Origin: Deltaproteobacteria bacterium YD0425bin51
GTDB lineage: Bacteria; Desulfobacterota; Desulfobacteria; Desulfobacterales; YD0425bin51
Assembly: GCA_002753225.1 (NCBI GenBank)
Contig: PDZS01000002.1
Span: 124,001 to 188,000 of the forward strand
Reading direction: 5' to 3'
Length of the DNA stretch: 64,000 nt
Positions 8,861-18,079 of the stretch are shown piece by piece. The position numbers were made by a program, and so were the translations under genes. The notes below the pieces were generated by a model, which was not told where the DNA came from, searched no databases, and saw only the letters and a program-made list of their open reading frames with translations. Each line of letters begins with the position of its first letter. Position 1 is the first letter of the stretch.

Positions 8861-11723
8861 TATCGTTGTTTTCCCGACTTACGCCATGCCACGTAAACAT
8901 ATATTTATCTTTAGTAGCTTTTTCGTAAGCATCAAAGAGTTCCTGATCATTTAATTCTTCAATTATATTTTTAATAACTTCAAAACAATCACTGTTCTCA
9001 TGAATATCCAGTCCTCTGAGTTTAGGTAGTATTTTTTGTTCTAACTGATCAGCAAAAGCATATCGGAAGGTTTTGTCATAGTTCACTTGGGGATAATTTG
9101 CAAGATACGCAAAAATGGTCTGGTTAATACGAAAACCAAAAGGTCGCCCAATGTCTGCAAGACTGTTATTTATTTTAGATACCCACGATTCAACTGTAGT
9201 ATAAATTTCTGGTCTTAGATATGTGTATGAGTCCTCTCTCCAGCGATTCCAGACAGATAATGGAAGGTATTTTTTGTTCGTGTTCTCACTACCTTTAGGT
9301 ATATCCGGTTTCATTTTTTTAGGTCTGTTGAAGCGAATGATATTGGCACGATCAATAACTTTATCGGAAAGTGTTTGTGTGGATTCATCTTCATTCATTG
9401 TGCCAATAAACATTACGTTGTTGTGAACATAAAGATGAGGAATTTTTATTCCTTCTCCATACTTCCCGATATCCAGAGATATTTCAGCATCTCTTCTTTT
9501 GTCAGCGATATCAGGGTTAATTGATCGTCTTGTTTCAAGTCTGGACAGAAATTCACTGAAATAGTATTCAGGTTTGGCAAGATTCATCTCATCCAGAAGG
9601 ACAATTAAAAGTCGATCATGAAATTCCGCTATTGTCTTATGATTCCATCTATCCATAAATACAAGTGCTTGTGACAGCTCGGTAGGTTTGTATTGCTGCT
9701 CAAGGTAGTTGTAAAACCCAAAAATATCCTGCGGACTGTCCCAGCGTGGCTGCACAGGAAGCAAAAGACAGTGCATTCCCATTGCTTCTGCATATCTTCT
9801 TGGCAGTTCGCTTTTACCGGTGCCGGAAATACCTGCCATAACAAGAAGGGGACTAATATCAACAATTTTAAGAGAGGTATGAAATGAGTTTATTACTCTT
9901 TCATGGAAATCAAGTTTACATTTTTTTAAATATTCTTTGAAATCTAAGAGCGCCTGTTCTTCAGAATGGTTTGCATCATAAGGAGTTGAAAGATCAGAAA
10001 AGAATGTGGGCTTTTGATATAGTGATTGATAAGGATCCACCGTTTTGACTTCCTCTGTTTTGACTTTCAGACGTTTTTCTTCTTCTTGCAAGCGTGCAAC
10101 TCTGGCTTCAAGAGTGTTGAGTCCAATTTTCCTTTCAGCCATATTGAGACTCAGAGCGTTCAGAATATTTTGTTTTTCATTCATCTCTGTATTGATAATA
10201 TCTTTTTTTCTAACTGCCTGCTGAATGTCTGCTTCTATACCTTCCTGTTTTTTTGTAAGTTCTGGAAGTGCCTTTTGAATATTACGGGATTGTTCCTGAA
10301 CAACCGAAAAATTTCTTTCCGCCTCTTTGATGCTACTTTGTAGTTTTACGAGGTGTTCTTTTAAACTGTTTTCTTTTAATAAAAGCTCTTCAGCATTAGC
10401 CTTTGTATTTTTGGCTTCTATCTCGGCATTCTTCTTTTCTGTTTTAAGATGTTCAAGTTGTTCTGTAATACTCTGTTTTTGAACTATTTGTTGTTCAATG
10501 GTGTTGAGTGTAATATTTTTTTCCGCCACACTCAGATTCAGAGTGTTCAGAATATTTTGTTTTTCAATTAATTCTGTATTGATATTATCTTTCTTTCTAA
10601 CTGCCCCTTGAATGTCTGTTTCGATACCTTCCTGTTTTTTTGTAAGTTCTGGAAGTGCCTTTTGAATATTACGGTATTGCTCTTGAACAAGCGAAAAATT
10701 TCTTTCCGCCTCTTTGATGCTACTTTGGAGTTTTGCGAGTTGTTCTTTTAAACTGGTTTCTTTTAATAAAAGCTCTTCAGTATTAGCCTTCGTATTTTTG
10801 GCTTCTATCTCGGCATTCTTCTTTTCTGTTTTAAGATGTTCAAGTTGTTCTGTAATACTCTGTTTTTGAACTATTTGCTGTTCAATGGTGTTGAGTGTAA
10901 TATTTTTTTCCGCCACACTCAGATTCAGAGTGTTCAGAATATTTTGTTTTTCAATTAATTCTGTATTGATTACATCTAATTTAAGAACTATAGCATTGCT
11001 TTTGATTCTTGTATCTTCGGCAAGATATTCAGCTTCTTTTTGTTTCTCAACCGCTTGCTGAATGGCAGTTTCAATATAGGCTTGTTTTTCCTTCAGTTCA
11101 GGGAGTTCAATTTGAATATTGTTATATTCTTTTTGAGCAACTACCAGGCGTTGTTCATCAGCCTCAATTTTACCGTTAAGTGTCTGAATCGTTTCTTTTA
11201 AATCGCTTTCTTTTTTTAAAAGCTTTTCGACATAAACTTTGACTTTTTGGGCATTTGTTACTGCATCCTTCATTTCTTGTTTAATGTGTTCAAGCTGTTC
11301 TGTAAGTCTTGTCGTCTGCTCTGTTATCTGCTCCTTATCTCGTAACAAAGAATCTCTTTCACGATTTGCAACCAAAATTTCATTTTGATAATTATTGCAG
11401 TCATTATGAAATTTACGCATCTCTTCTTCTTTGCTTGCAAGTTTTTCAACTATGATTTCAAGTTCTTTACGATACTCTTCCTGTTTTTTTCGCTCTGCTT
11501 CTACTTTCAGCAATTCATCTTTATTATCGGTTAGCCATTTTTGACACTGTTCAATTTCCGCCAGCAATAGTGATTTCTTTTGCTCCAGAGAAGCTACATT
11601 ACTTGCTTGATTGGCAGATGGTGCAAATCTATTATAAAAGTAAAAATAAATTGAGGCACAAAGCAGTATGACAACTATCGTTATAAATACTGCAAATATG
11701 GTTATAGAGCTTGATAAAATCAT
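8853..11723 (-). CDS. Membrane-anchored coiled-coil McrB-like AAA ATPase
   Basis: This is a 956-residue protein. One N-terminal membrane helix (about residues 8-30) is followed by about 540 residues of charged heptad-type coiled coil and then a C-terminal AAA domain of the McrB/AAA_5 type. Walker A is GISGTGKS near residue 628, Walker B is VLLDEMNLAKPEY near 706, and the sensor-1 block GTMNEDES near 770 replaces the McrB form NTADRS. The coiled coil contains a 129-residue tandem repeat. It has an ATGA start overlapping the upstream gene, so the two are translationally coupled. By analogy with CoCoNuT systems I infer a membrane-tethered NTP-driven ring that acts with the McrC-like protein encoded next. 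Confidence 0.8.
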   Translation of the reverse strand: MILSSSITIFAVFITIVVILLCASIYFYFYNRFAPSANQASNVASLEQKKSLLLAEIEQCQKWLTDNKDELLKVEAERKKQEEYRKELEIIVEKLASKEEEMRKFHNDCNNYQNEILVANRERDSLLRDKEQITEQTTRLTEQLEHIKQEMKDAVTNAQKVKVYVEKLLKKESDLKETIQTLNGKIEADEQRLVVAQKEYNNIQIELPELKEKQAYIETAIQQAVEKQKEAEYLAEDTRIKSNAIVLKLDVINTELIEKQNILNTLNLSVAEKNITLNTIEQQIVQKQSITEQLEHLKTEKKNAEIEAKNTKANTEELLLKETSLKEQLAKLQSSIKEAERNFSLVQEQYRNIQKALPELTKKQEGIETDIQGAVRKKDNINTELIEKQNILNTLNLSVAEKNITLNTIEQQIVQKQSITEQLEHLKTEKKNAEIEAKNTKANAEELLLKENSLKEHLVKLQSSIKEAERNFSVVQEQSRNIQKALPELTKKQEGIEADIQQAVRKKDIINTEMNEKQNILNALSLNMAERKIGLNTLEARVARLQEEEKRLKVKTEEVKTVDPYQSLYQKPTFFSDLSTPYDANHSEEQALLDFKEYLKKCKLDFHERVINSFHTSLKIVDISPLLVMAGISGTGKSELPRRYAEAMGMHCLLLPVQPRWDSPQDIFGFYNYLEQQYKPTELSQALVFMDRWNHKTIAEFHDRLLIVLLDEMNLAKPEYYFSEFLSRLETRRSINPDIADKRRDAEISLDIGKYGEGIKIPHLYVHNNVMFIGTMNEDESTQTLSDKVIDRANIIRFNRPKKMKPDIPKGSENTNKKYLPLSVWNRWREDSYTYLRPEIYTTVESWVSKINNSLADIGRPFGFRINQTIFAYLANYPQVNYDKTFRYAFADQLEQKILPKLRGLDIHENSDCFEVIKNIIEELNDQELFDAYEKATKDKYMFTWHGVSRENNDNG
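10147..10975 (-). repeat. 387-bp tandem repeat inside the coiled-coil coding region
   Basis: A block beginning AGATTCAGAGTGTTCAGAAT on the plus strand occurs at 10921 and 10534, and a diverged copy occurs at 10147. The spacing is exactly 387 bases (129 codons) each time. Between 10534 and 10975 long stretches of the first two copies are identical at DNA level, which implies a recent in-frame duplication. The unit encodes coiled coil (KQNILNTLNLSVAEKNITL repeats). Confidence 0.9.
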
Positions 11724-13306
11724 TCTGGTTCTCCAGTTTTGGTTTTGTTATTTGAGGTTTTCTCTGGACTTTTACTTTCCATGACTTTGTTTAATTCCTC
11801 TATTTTTGTCGTCAATTGGCTGAAATTATTTTTAACAGAATTTGAATACTCTGTTATTTTAGATAGTTCTGTTTTGACCTTATTATTTAGTTGTTCCAGT
11901 TCTGTTGAAGTCAAACTTTCAGTATAAGCTCCAATTTTTTCTTTAAACTGATCGACTGCATTGAATGTGTTTTTCATTGCTTGATTCAATCCCGTCACAA
12001 TCAAATCAAATTCTTTTTTAACTGATGCTAATTGTCCAGATTTTTTAGTAAAATCAGCAATAGTGTTGTCTGCAAGGCTTGATAGTTTAGGAGTAATTGT
12101 CTGAAGTTCTTGAATCTGAAGTTTCATTGTGCTGTTATTTTCTCCAATCTGTTTAATCTGTGTGAGCAGTAAAGTCTTCTCATCCTGGAATGAAACAGCC
12201 TGAATTTTTTTCTCAAAATCACTTGATGACTTGGTAATGTTCTCAGAAGTGGCTTGAATATTTTTCTGATTACCAGATATTTTTTTAATAATATTAGTAA
12301 GTTCAAGAATATTGGCAGTTGCATTCTTGTTGTTTGTCTCCAGTTCACCTATCCTTTCTTCAAGCAATGTTTTCTCTGATTCAAATGAAATATCATTAAT
12401 TTTCTTTTCAAAATTATCTGCTGACTCCTGAGTTTTAATGGATACTCCTTGAACCTTGTCACTTGCATCACTCACTTTCTGCGAAATATCCATCAGATGC
12501 TTTATTTGTTCCGATATTTTTGTATTGTTAGTTTCAATCTCAGTAATTCGTTTGTTAAGAAGCACCAACTGTTCAGAAAAGGATTGTGTATGGAGTTTTA
12601 AGGTTTTATCTGTTTCCTTAACCGAATTAATGGCATTTTCTGCATTCTTTGCCACCTCTTTTAAATGTGATGTCGTTGTTTCCGATGCAGTTAAAACCAA
12701 TTTTGACTGCTCAGTTAATTTGTCAGAAACGGTTATGATACTTTTAGCTGAATCATCAACTTTGACAAGTGCCTGATTTAATGTCTGTTTGAATGAAGAT
12801 GGTTGTTCTTCAAGCTGTTTGACAATAGTTGATAGTGTCCCGGCACTTTGCATCAATGCAGAATTCGGTGTAGTCAAGGATTTGATTTCAACAACTTTAT
12901 TGTCGATCTCTTTTTTAAGATTATCCACAGCTTCTGTAAGTTCTGTATTAATCTTTTTTGCCTCTTTGCTTTTAGCTATAGTTTCTTCTGCCCTGAATTT
13001 TGCCTCTTTTATACTATTATACTCATCTTCTAACGCTTTTTTTTCATTTGTGATTGATAGAATTGAGTTCTGGAGACTTTTTTCTCTATTTTCCAATTCA
13101 GGAATTTTTTGGATGAGTTCTGAATAGTTAGCCTTGTTCTTCTCAAGCTCATCACGTTGTTGAGTAATTGCAATTTTTTCCTTTTCGAGACCAACTACTT
13201 TCCACATAATCATGCTTTGCAAAGCAATAGCCAGCACTACAAATAGAATAATAAACCACTTACCCGGCAACATAATTGTGGTCTGAGTGTCTTTAGAATC
13301 ATCCAT
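11720..13306 (-). CDS. Single-pass membrane coiled-coil protein of the defence island
   Basis: The most likely start is the ATG at 13306 (MDDSKDTQTT), in an ATGGATGA overlap with the helicase stop; a TTG at 13327 is possible but less likely. The protein has 528 residues. A single membrane helix at about 15-38 (WFIILFVVLAIALQSMIMW) is followed by an almost entirely coiled-coil region rich in K, E, N and T, with repeated ISEQIKHL/ITEIETNN-like segments. No enzymatic motif is visible. It shares the anchor-plus-coiled-coil design of the next gene, so the two may form a mixed membrane assembly. Superficially it resembles apolipoprotein-like or chemoreceptor-stalk sequences. That is compositional only, and I assign no function beyond scaffold. 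Confidence 0.7.
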   Translation of the reverse strand: MDDSKDTQTTIMLPGKWFIILFVVLAIALQSMIMWKVVGLEKEKIAITQQRDELEKNKANYSELIQKIPELENREKSLQNSILSITNEKKALEDEYNSIKEAKFRAEETIAKSKEAKKINTELTEAVDNLKKEIDNKVVEIKSLTTPNSALMQSAGTLSTIVKQLEEQPSSFKQTLNQALVKVDDSAKSIITVSDKLTEQSKLVLTASETTTSHLKEVAKNAENAINSVKETDKTLKLHTQSFSEQLVLLNKRITEIETNNTKISEQIKHLMDISQKVSDASDKVQGVSIKTQESADNFEKKINDISFESEKTLLEERIGELETNNKNATANILELTNIIKKISGNQKNIQATSENITKSSSDFEKKIQAVSFQDEKTLLLTQIKQIGENNSTMKLQIQELQTITPKLSSLADNTIADFTKKSGQLASVKKEFDLIVTGLNQAMKNTFNAVDQFKEKIGAYTESLTSTELEQLNNKVKTELSKITEYSNSVKNNFSQLTTKIEELNKVMESKSPEKTSNNKTKTGEPE

Positions 13307-16300
13307 TTTTGTTCCATACCTCTTCAATTTGTTTTACACATCCATCTAAATTTTCACGGAGTTGATAAACCCAGAATCGAATGACACGCCATCCGGCTCC
13401 TTGTAATTGAATATCTCTCCACACATCATCAAGTTTTCTCGAACCATCAGGGTTTCTGTGAAACTTGTCACCATCCACTTCAATATCAACTTTTATATGA
13501 TTGTTGATAAGAGCCATATCCAATCGCCTACCTAACACAGGATATTGTGGTTTAGCTTTAATGCCATTTTTTAATAGTGCTTTATACAGAATTTCTTCCC
13601 ATGGTGATTCATGTGGATACCATTTTGATTTGAAAATTTCTTTTGAACTGTGGCGCTTTCTCTCTGTTTTTGCCAGACCCATTATGTGCGGATATTCAGA
13701 ATTTTCCGCCCACTTCCTGTTACCAACTATATGAAGAACTCCCCTTGCACGGCTTACAGCAACATTCATAAGATTTGCTGTTGTACCAAGAAAGGATTTT
13801 GATCCCTGTGGCATATTGGGTCCAGCACATAAACTCAATATAATTACATCTCTTTCATCACCTTGAAATCCATGAGAAGTATCTATTATTAATTTTGAAT
13901 GTTCTCTTTTTTCAGGAGGAATTTTTTTAAAAAGACGATCCTGGATATGATTTGCTTGTTGTCTGAAAGGAGATACTATTCCAATTGTCCCTTCAAAGTT
14001 ATTATCAAGAAGAATATTAGAAACTAATAACTCAACAACATTAATCTCTTCTGGTGCAAAGCAGCCTGAAGAAGAACTGCTTTTAATTTCAGATTGAACA
14101 TCTGTCCAATGTATTCCAGCCGTGAACCCTTTTGGGATTTTACATAAATCAGGATTGGTTGCCACCCTCAGTTTTCCATCATAAAAATAGCGATTGGAAT
14201 ATTCGGCAATTGACTGGACACTTCTGTATGTGTCGTTCAAAAAAATTGTGTTGACTCCATTGGTATATGAAAGCAGATCAAAAAGGGATGTGTCAGAGTA
14301 AGAAAACCTTTGTAATGCGAGAGTTTCAACCCTATTACGTTTTCTAAAAATAGTCTCTTTGTTTGGATTAAGGTTTGTGATATGGTTTAGCTGATTAGGA
14401 TCTCCAATAACCGCTGCTCTTTTTGCCCTGAAGAGAATAGGAATGGCAGACGGTATATCACACTGGCTGGCTTCATCTATGATAGCAGAATCAAACAATC
14501 CGGCAACAAGTGGAATTCGGCTAGCAACTGACAGATTGGTAATACCCCATAATGGAAAATGGTTTAATACAAGTGGAGAGAGTGCATTCAAAGCATTATT
14601 TATTGCAACTTTTGCACTTTTTTCAATAACTGGCTGATTAATGGTTTTTAAAGCAGATTGTAGTGATGCAAGATTTTCTCTTGATGTATCTGGAGAGAGT
14701 CCTTTGCATTTTCTTAGATGAGCGATAAGAAGCGAGTCTGAGATTGCCATGAGTTTCTCTGAGCTTTCTTTGATTTTAATAACTAAAGACTCAAAAGACT
14801 CCTCACTCTCTATTTGTTCCACTTCTTTTTCCAAAAGCATCATAGTATATCTTATTTCGGATGATCGAACAGCATTTGTCCAACGCTCTATTCCAATGCA
14901 AAGTTCATTGACAGCACTTTTTTTGTCAGATGCGTCTGGTAATTTCCAATAACTGAAATGACTATCCATTATTTTGTTAATCTGTTTCATCTGGAAACAG
15001 ATTTTAAACATCAGAAACCATGCTTTGATATTTTGTAATATTTTCTTTGAGCTCTTTAGAGTTTCCCATGATTTGAGAGAATTCAACAATTCCGATATTT
15101 TCTGATATGGGAATTGTTGAAATTTTTGATTCAACTCTACCCTTTCTGTATCAGACATATTTTGTTGTAATTCTGAAATATTATACTCAACCTCTCCAAT
15201 CTCTTCTTTTATCTTCTGGACGTTCAATGCTTTTCCTGCATAATCTCCACGTCTCTTCAACAATGCCTCTATCTTTAATTTAGAAGAGATGAATTGTTTG
15301 TGCATCTGTTCATCATAAGTTTCAAGCAGAAGTCTTTTGATCATAGTCGAAAAATCAAGTTTTAAGTAAGGGTCATCTTTTGAGTTCGCACGAACAATTA
15401 AGGATTCAGAATCTGATGTTATGAGACGATGTTCAATACTGTCAATTGCCTTATGGTTACGGCTTGCAAAAAGAACCGTTTGATCCTTCAATCGACAGTT
15501 CAGCATTCCTGAAGATACCACCTGGCTTTTTCCAGTTCCAGGAGGACCTGTTATTACAGTTAAGTTGTTAGTAATTATAGATGATACAGCTTTGCGTTGC
15601 TCATGGTTTAAAGGAGTTGTGTCAATAACAATTTCCTCATGTTGTCTGCTGTCATTTTCTTGATAGGAGCTGGAAGAGTTTGTCTTGACTGAATTTAGGG
15701 TGGCGTCATTTGGTTCAACTCTGAAAATATATTTTAAAGAACTCTTTTCAAGTTCTTCGTCAGGCATCATGGATATTGTTTTGAGTTCTCTGGTGAGATT
15801 TTCAGTATATTTTGTTTTTTTGCCGACCATTAAGACGGCTTTGTTATATATACCGCTTTCTAATTTAACTGGGAAATGACTTCTAATGGCATCTGGCTTA
15901 ATGCTCTCTCGCAATAGTTCAGGAAAAAAAGTTTCAATTCCTCTGGCGATAGTTTCTAAATCTGTATCTTTTCTGTAGTAACCTGAATCCATAATACCTG
16001 TTTCAGCCATCAAGTCTTTATTCAGGACTCCACATGTGCCAAGGAACATTTTCTGCTGTTCAATGTTTTTTAAAGCAAATTTAAGCCAGTCAAAATTGAT
16101 TTCCGGAACAGGATATTCACTCTCAATAGATAGAAAAAGTGGTTGTATTTCCCACGACACTTGATAGGTAAAAACTGGTTTGATAAAAGTAATATCTGGT
16201 TCACCTTGCTTAGCGATGATAAATATTTGAATGGGATAGCCTAAAAATAATGAGCTTGACTCACCTCGTAAAGCTGTATTTCTGATAAATTGACTAATAT

Positions 16301-16931
16301 CTGAAGATAAAGGAATGGAAATTTTCCATGGGATACCGCCTTTGGGATACCACTCTCCTATATTTGATAAACATATAAAGTCCTGATTCAATTGGCTGAA
16401 ATAAGAAGACACCTCAGATGCGCCGTCATTTTTTATACAATCAGCATAGTAATTGGCTAATCTTCTAAAAATTTTCCATGAAGGTTCGCCATTATTAAGA
16501 TGCACTGTTTTAAGAGTATGAGTATCTGTATCTTGAGTTATTTCAATTTCAGCGTTTGTTTGAGAATGAAGGGCTGATAAGAATTTACTCGTGGTTGGCG
16601 ACCAGTCAGATGAATCTGTACCTTGGGAAACCTTGGAAACAGGATGAGCGTATGATGAAAGATTAATTGTATCTGGAGAGATAATATGATGGTAACAATT
16701 TGATTTTATTAGTTTCCATCTTCCTTTATAAAACTCTAAGTCTCCATCTTTTTGAAGTTCCCATAAAAGTTGTATTACTTCATATTCACAGTATTTTATA
16801 CTTTTTTTCTTAAGTTGTTTGACAATCTCTATTGGTGAAGGTGAACTCCTTGATTTTTTAAAAAATGAAAGAATCTTTTTTTTATTTTCAGCTATTAAAC
16901 TTGTATATATAAAATTGTTTATTATAGTCAT
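13299..16931 (-). CDS. SF1 Upf1-like helicase with C-terminal Vsr-like nuclease domain
   Basis: This is a 1210-residue protein and the first gene of the five-gene operon; AAGG precedes the ATG. Residues about 15-75 look like a winged helix (ILSFFKKSRSSPSPIEIVKQL). Walker A is GPPGTGKSQ near 461 and Walker B is DEASQ near 818, the Upf1/Dna2-type signature. Later motifs include GDPNQL, VSPFRQQANHIQDRL, DTSHGFQGDERDVIILSLC and NVAVSRARG. Residues about 1115-1205 resemble the Vsr-like/MTES_1575 endonuclease fold (GRRLDMALINNHIKVDIEVDG, then WRDIQLQGAGWRVIRFW), so the protein probably unwinds and cuts nucleic acid. A long coiled region lies between motifs I and II. Homologous helicases occur in CoCoNuT-type McrBC operons. 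Confidence 0.85.
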   Translation of the reverse strand: MTIINNFIYTSLIAENKKKILSFFKKSRSSPSPIEIVKQLKKKSIKYCEYEVIQLLWELQKDGDLEFYKGRWKLIKSNCYHHIISPDTINLSSYAHPVSKVSQGTDSSDWSPTTSKFLSALHSQTNAEIEITQDTDTHTLKTVHLNNGEPSWKIFRRLANYYADCIKNDGASEVSSYFSQLNQDFICLSNIGEWYPKGGIPWKISIPLSSDISQFIRNTALRGESSSLFLGYPIQIFIIAKQGEPDITFIKPVFTYQVSWEIQPLFLSIESEYPVPEINFDWLKFALKNIEQQKMFLGTCGVLNKDLMAETGIMDSGYYRKDTDLETIARGIETFFPELLRESIKPDAIRSHFPVKLESGIYNKAVLMVGKKTKYTENLTRELKTISMMPDEELEKSSLKYIFRVEPNDATLNSVKTNSSSSYQENDSRQHEEIVIDTTPLNHEQRKAVSSIITNNLTVITGPPGTGKSQVVSSGMLNCRLKDQTVLFASRNHKAIDSIEHRLITSDSESLIVRANSKDDPYLKLDFSTMIKRLLLETYDEQMHKQFISSKLKIEALLKRRGDYAGKALNVQKIKEEIGEVEYNISELQQNMSDTERVELNQKFQQFPYQKISELLNSLKSWETLKSSKKILQNIKAWFLMFKICFQMKQINKIMDSHFSYWKLPDASDKKSAVNELCIGIERWTNAVRSSEIRYTMMLLEKEVEQIESEESFESLVIKIKESSEKLMAISDSLLIAHLRKCKGLSPDTSRENLASLQSALKTINQPVIEKSAKVAINNALNALSPLVLNHFPLWGITNLSVASRIPLVAGLFDSAIIDEASQCDIPSAIPILFRAKRAAVIGDPNQLNHITNLNPNKETIFRKRNRVETLALQRFSYSDTSLFDLLSYTNGVNTIFLNDTYRSVQSIAEYSNRYFYDGKLRVATNPDLCKIPKGFTAGIHWTDVQSEIKSSSSSGCFAPEEINVVELLVSNILLDNNFEGTIGIVSPFRQQANHIQDRLFKKIPPEKREHSKLIIDTSHGFQGDERDVIILSLCAGPNMPQGSKSFLGTTANLMNVAVSRARGVLHIVGNRKWAENSEYPHIMGLAKTERKRHSSKEIFKSKWYPHESPWEEILYKALLKNGIKAKPQYPVLGRRLDMALINNHIKVDIEVDGDKFHRNPDGSRKLDDVWRDIQLQGAGWRVIRFWVYQLRENLDGCVKQIEEVWNKNG

Positions 16932-16991
16932 TAAATGACCTTAGTTACTATACTCACATGTACAAAATTTAGCATCGGATATAAAAGTATG

Positions 16992-17011
16992 AAAGTGTGC
17001 TTGCACACTTT
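16992..17011. terminator. Terminator-like hairpin
   Basis: AAAGTGTGC and GCACACTTT form a perfect 9-bp stem with a TT loop, followed by further T residues on the plus strand. It lies upstream of the island operon and could insulate it from flanking transcription. Confidence 0.5.
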
Positions 17012-17294
17012 TCTTTCAAGCACGTACGACTGATTTAACTCAGATCAAGCTTTGACCCAAGAATTATTGCAGAGGCAATCAATGTTAAATTTTGAAACTG
17101 GATATTGCTTAGTTCCAGTTTTAAGAATGCGAAGCCGGAAACTACAAACGTGATATATTTGGTGCAGGGTATTTTCATTAACACCTCGAAATTATAAGTA
17201 AAATAATCTATAATAAAATATTTTAGCATTTTCATTTAAAGATGTCTCGTTCTTTTTTTCGAAAACTCAAGTCAAGAGTATATTTAATCAGCGT

Positions 17295-17323
17295 AATCCG
17301 AGTAATCTGCTTAATCCGCGATT
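17295..17323 (-). repeat. Right arm of inverted repeat flanking the defence island
   Basis: Read on the minus strand this is AATCGCGGATT, five other bases, then GATTACTCGGATT, matching 4196-4225. It abuts the stop codon of the LolA-like gene, mirroring the left arm. Confidence 0.75.
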
Positions 17324-18076
17324 TTATTTGCTTAGCCCCTCTACTTTGAACATCCTTTCTGAAAGATTGGAGTTGTATTTTATTTCAGATATGTCTAAGG
17401 TTGTGTATTCTTTTGTTTCAGGATTTTCCATTTTGCATGATAATACTGTCCAGATATCATCAACTTTTTTTATATTTGTCACTGTGAACTTTTTTGCTAC
17501 AGTTCCAGCTCCGTTATAAAAATCAGACTTTATTACAATAAAATTATCTTTGCGGACACTTATAATTTTTTTGGGAAAGGCTTCGCTTGTATCTTTTGCA
17601 ATAGCTTCGACAATATAGCAGTCTTCATTATTAACTTTTTCTTCTTTTAATAAATTAAAATTATCTTTTTGAAGGCTCCTTTTTGAAAGGTCTTCATAAC
17701 TGAAATCGCTTCCCATAAAACTTTGGGATTTTGTTGATACAGTAATTCTTTTAACTCTGTTCAAAGCAGGCATATAGAGCCATTGGTCATTGTCAGCATC
17801 TTTATGGTTCCATGTCAGGAATGAAGTCCCTTTAACATCAGCAGGAGATCTGAAAACAATCAGAGCACGGCTTTCTTTATCAAAGTCTTTTCTGAAATAG
17901 TTTAAGTCGCGCTCTTTTATTTTTCCATCTGATTTCATAATTTTCATAAGCATTACTCCCTGCATGTCATTTCCATCTTCAGCGTTATATACTTTGTCAG
18001 CAATTTCATAGCCTGTGATTGCGTAAGAAATTGAAGTAAATACAAATAAAAAAACAAATGCTAATCTATAACACAT
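17324..18076 (-). CDS. Outer-membrane lipoprotein-sorting protein (LolA-like)
   Basis: This is a 250-residue periplasmic protein with a signal peptide (cleavage probably after SYAI near residue 20). The pattern DGNDMQGVMLMKI, RALIVFRSPADVKGTSFLTW, DQWLYMPALNRVKRI, then SFMGSDFSYEDL is characteristic of the LolA-like family encoded next to MMPL/RND exporters. It lies 3 bases after the RND gene and is surely co-transcribed with it. Role by family: periplasmic carrier of a hydrophobic cargo between the inner-membrane exporter and the outer membrane. The convergent beta-barrel gene at 2975 is the probable third partner. Confidence 0.88.
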   Translation of the reverse strand: MCYRLAFVFLFVFTSISYAITGYEIADKVYNAEDGNDMQGVMLMKIMKSDGKIKERDLNYFRKDFDKESRALIVFRSPADVKGTSFLTWNHKDADNDQWLYMPALNRVKRITVSTKSQSFMGSDFSYEDLSKRSLQKDNFNLLKEEKVNNEDCYIVEAIAKDTSEAFPKKIISVRKDNFIVIKSDFYNGAGTVAKKFTVTNIKKVDDIWTVLSCKMENPETKEYTTLDISEIKYNSNLSERMFKVEGLSK

Positions 18077-18079
18077 AGA

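Larger units (their letters stand above)
16932..17323. other. Non-coding stretch upstream of the defence operon
   Basis: This stretch of about 390 bases contains no convincing gene. It holds a strong hairpin at 16992-17011 and, at its right edge, one arm of the flanking inverted repeat. The promoter of the island operon should lie just upstream of 16931. TATAGT (minus strand, about 16949-16954) is a possible -10 box, but I see no convincing -35. Confidence 0.5.

Noticed and set aside
10147..10975. Repeat array as CRISPR or satellite DNA
   Set aside because: Copies are contiguous, coding, in frame and 387 bp long. They encode coiled coil.
17035..17235. 66-residue open frame between the island and the LolA-like gene
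   Set aside because: No ribosome site, no recognisable family, and the opposite strand is equally open. Treated as non-coding.
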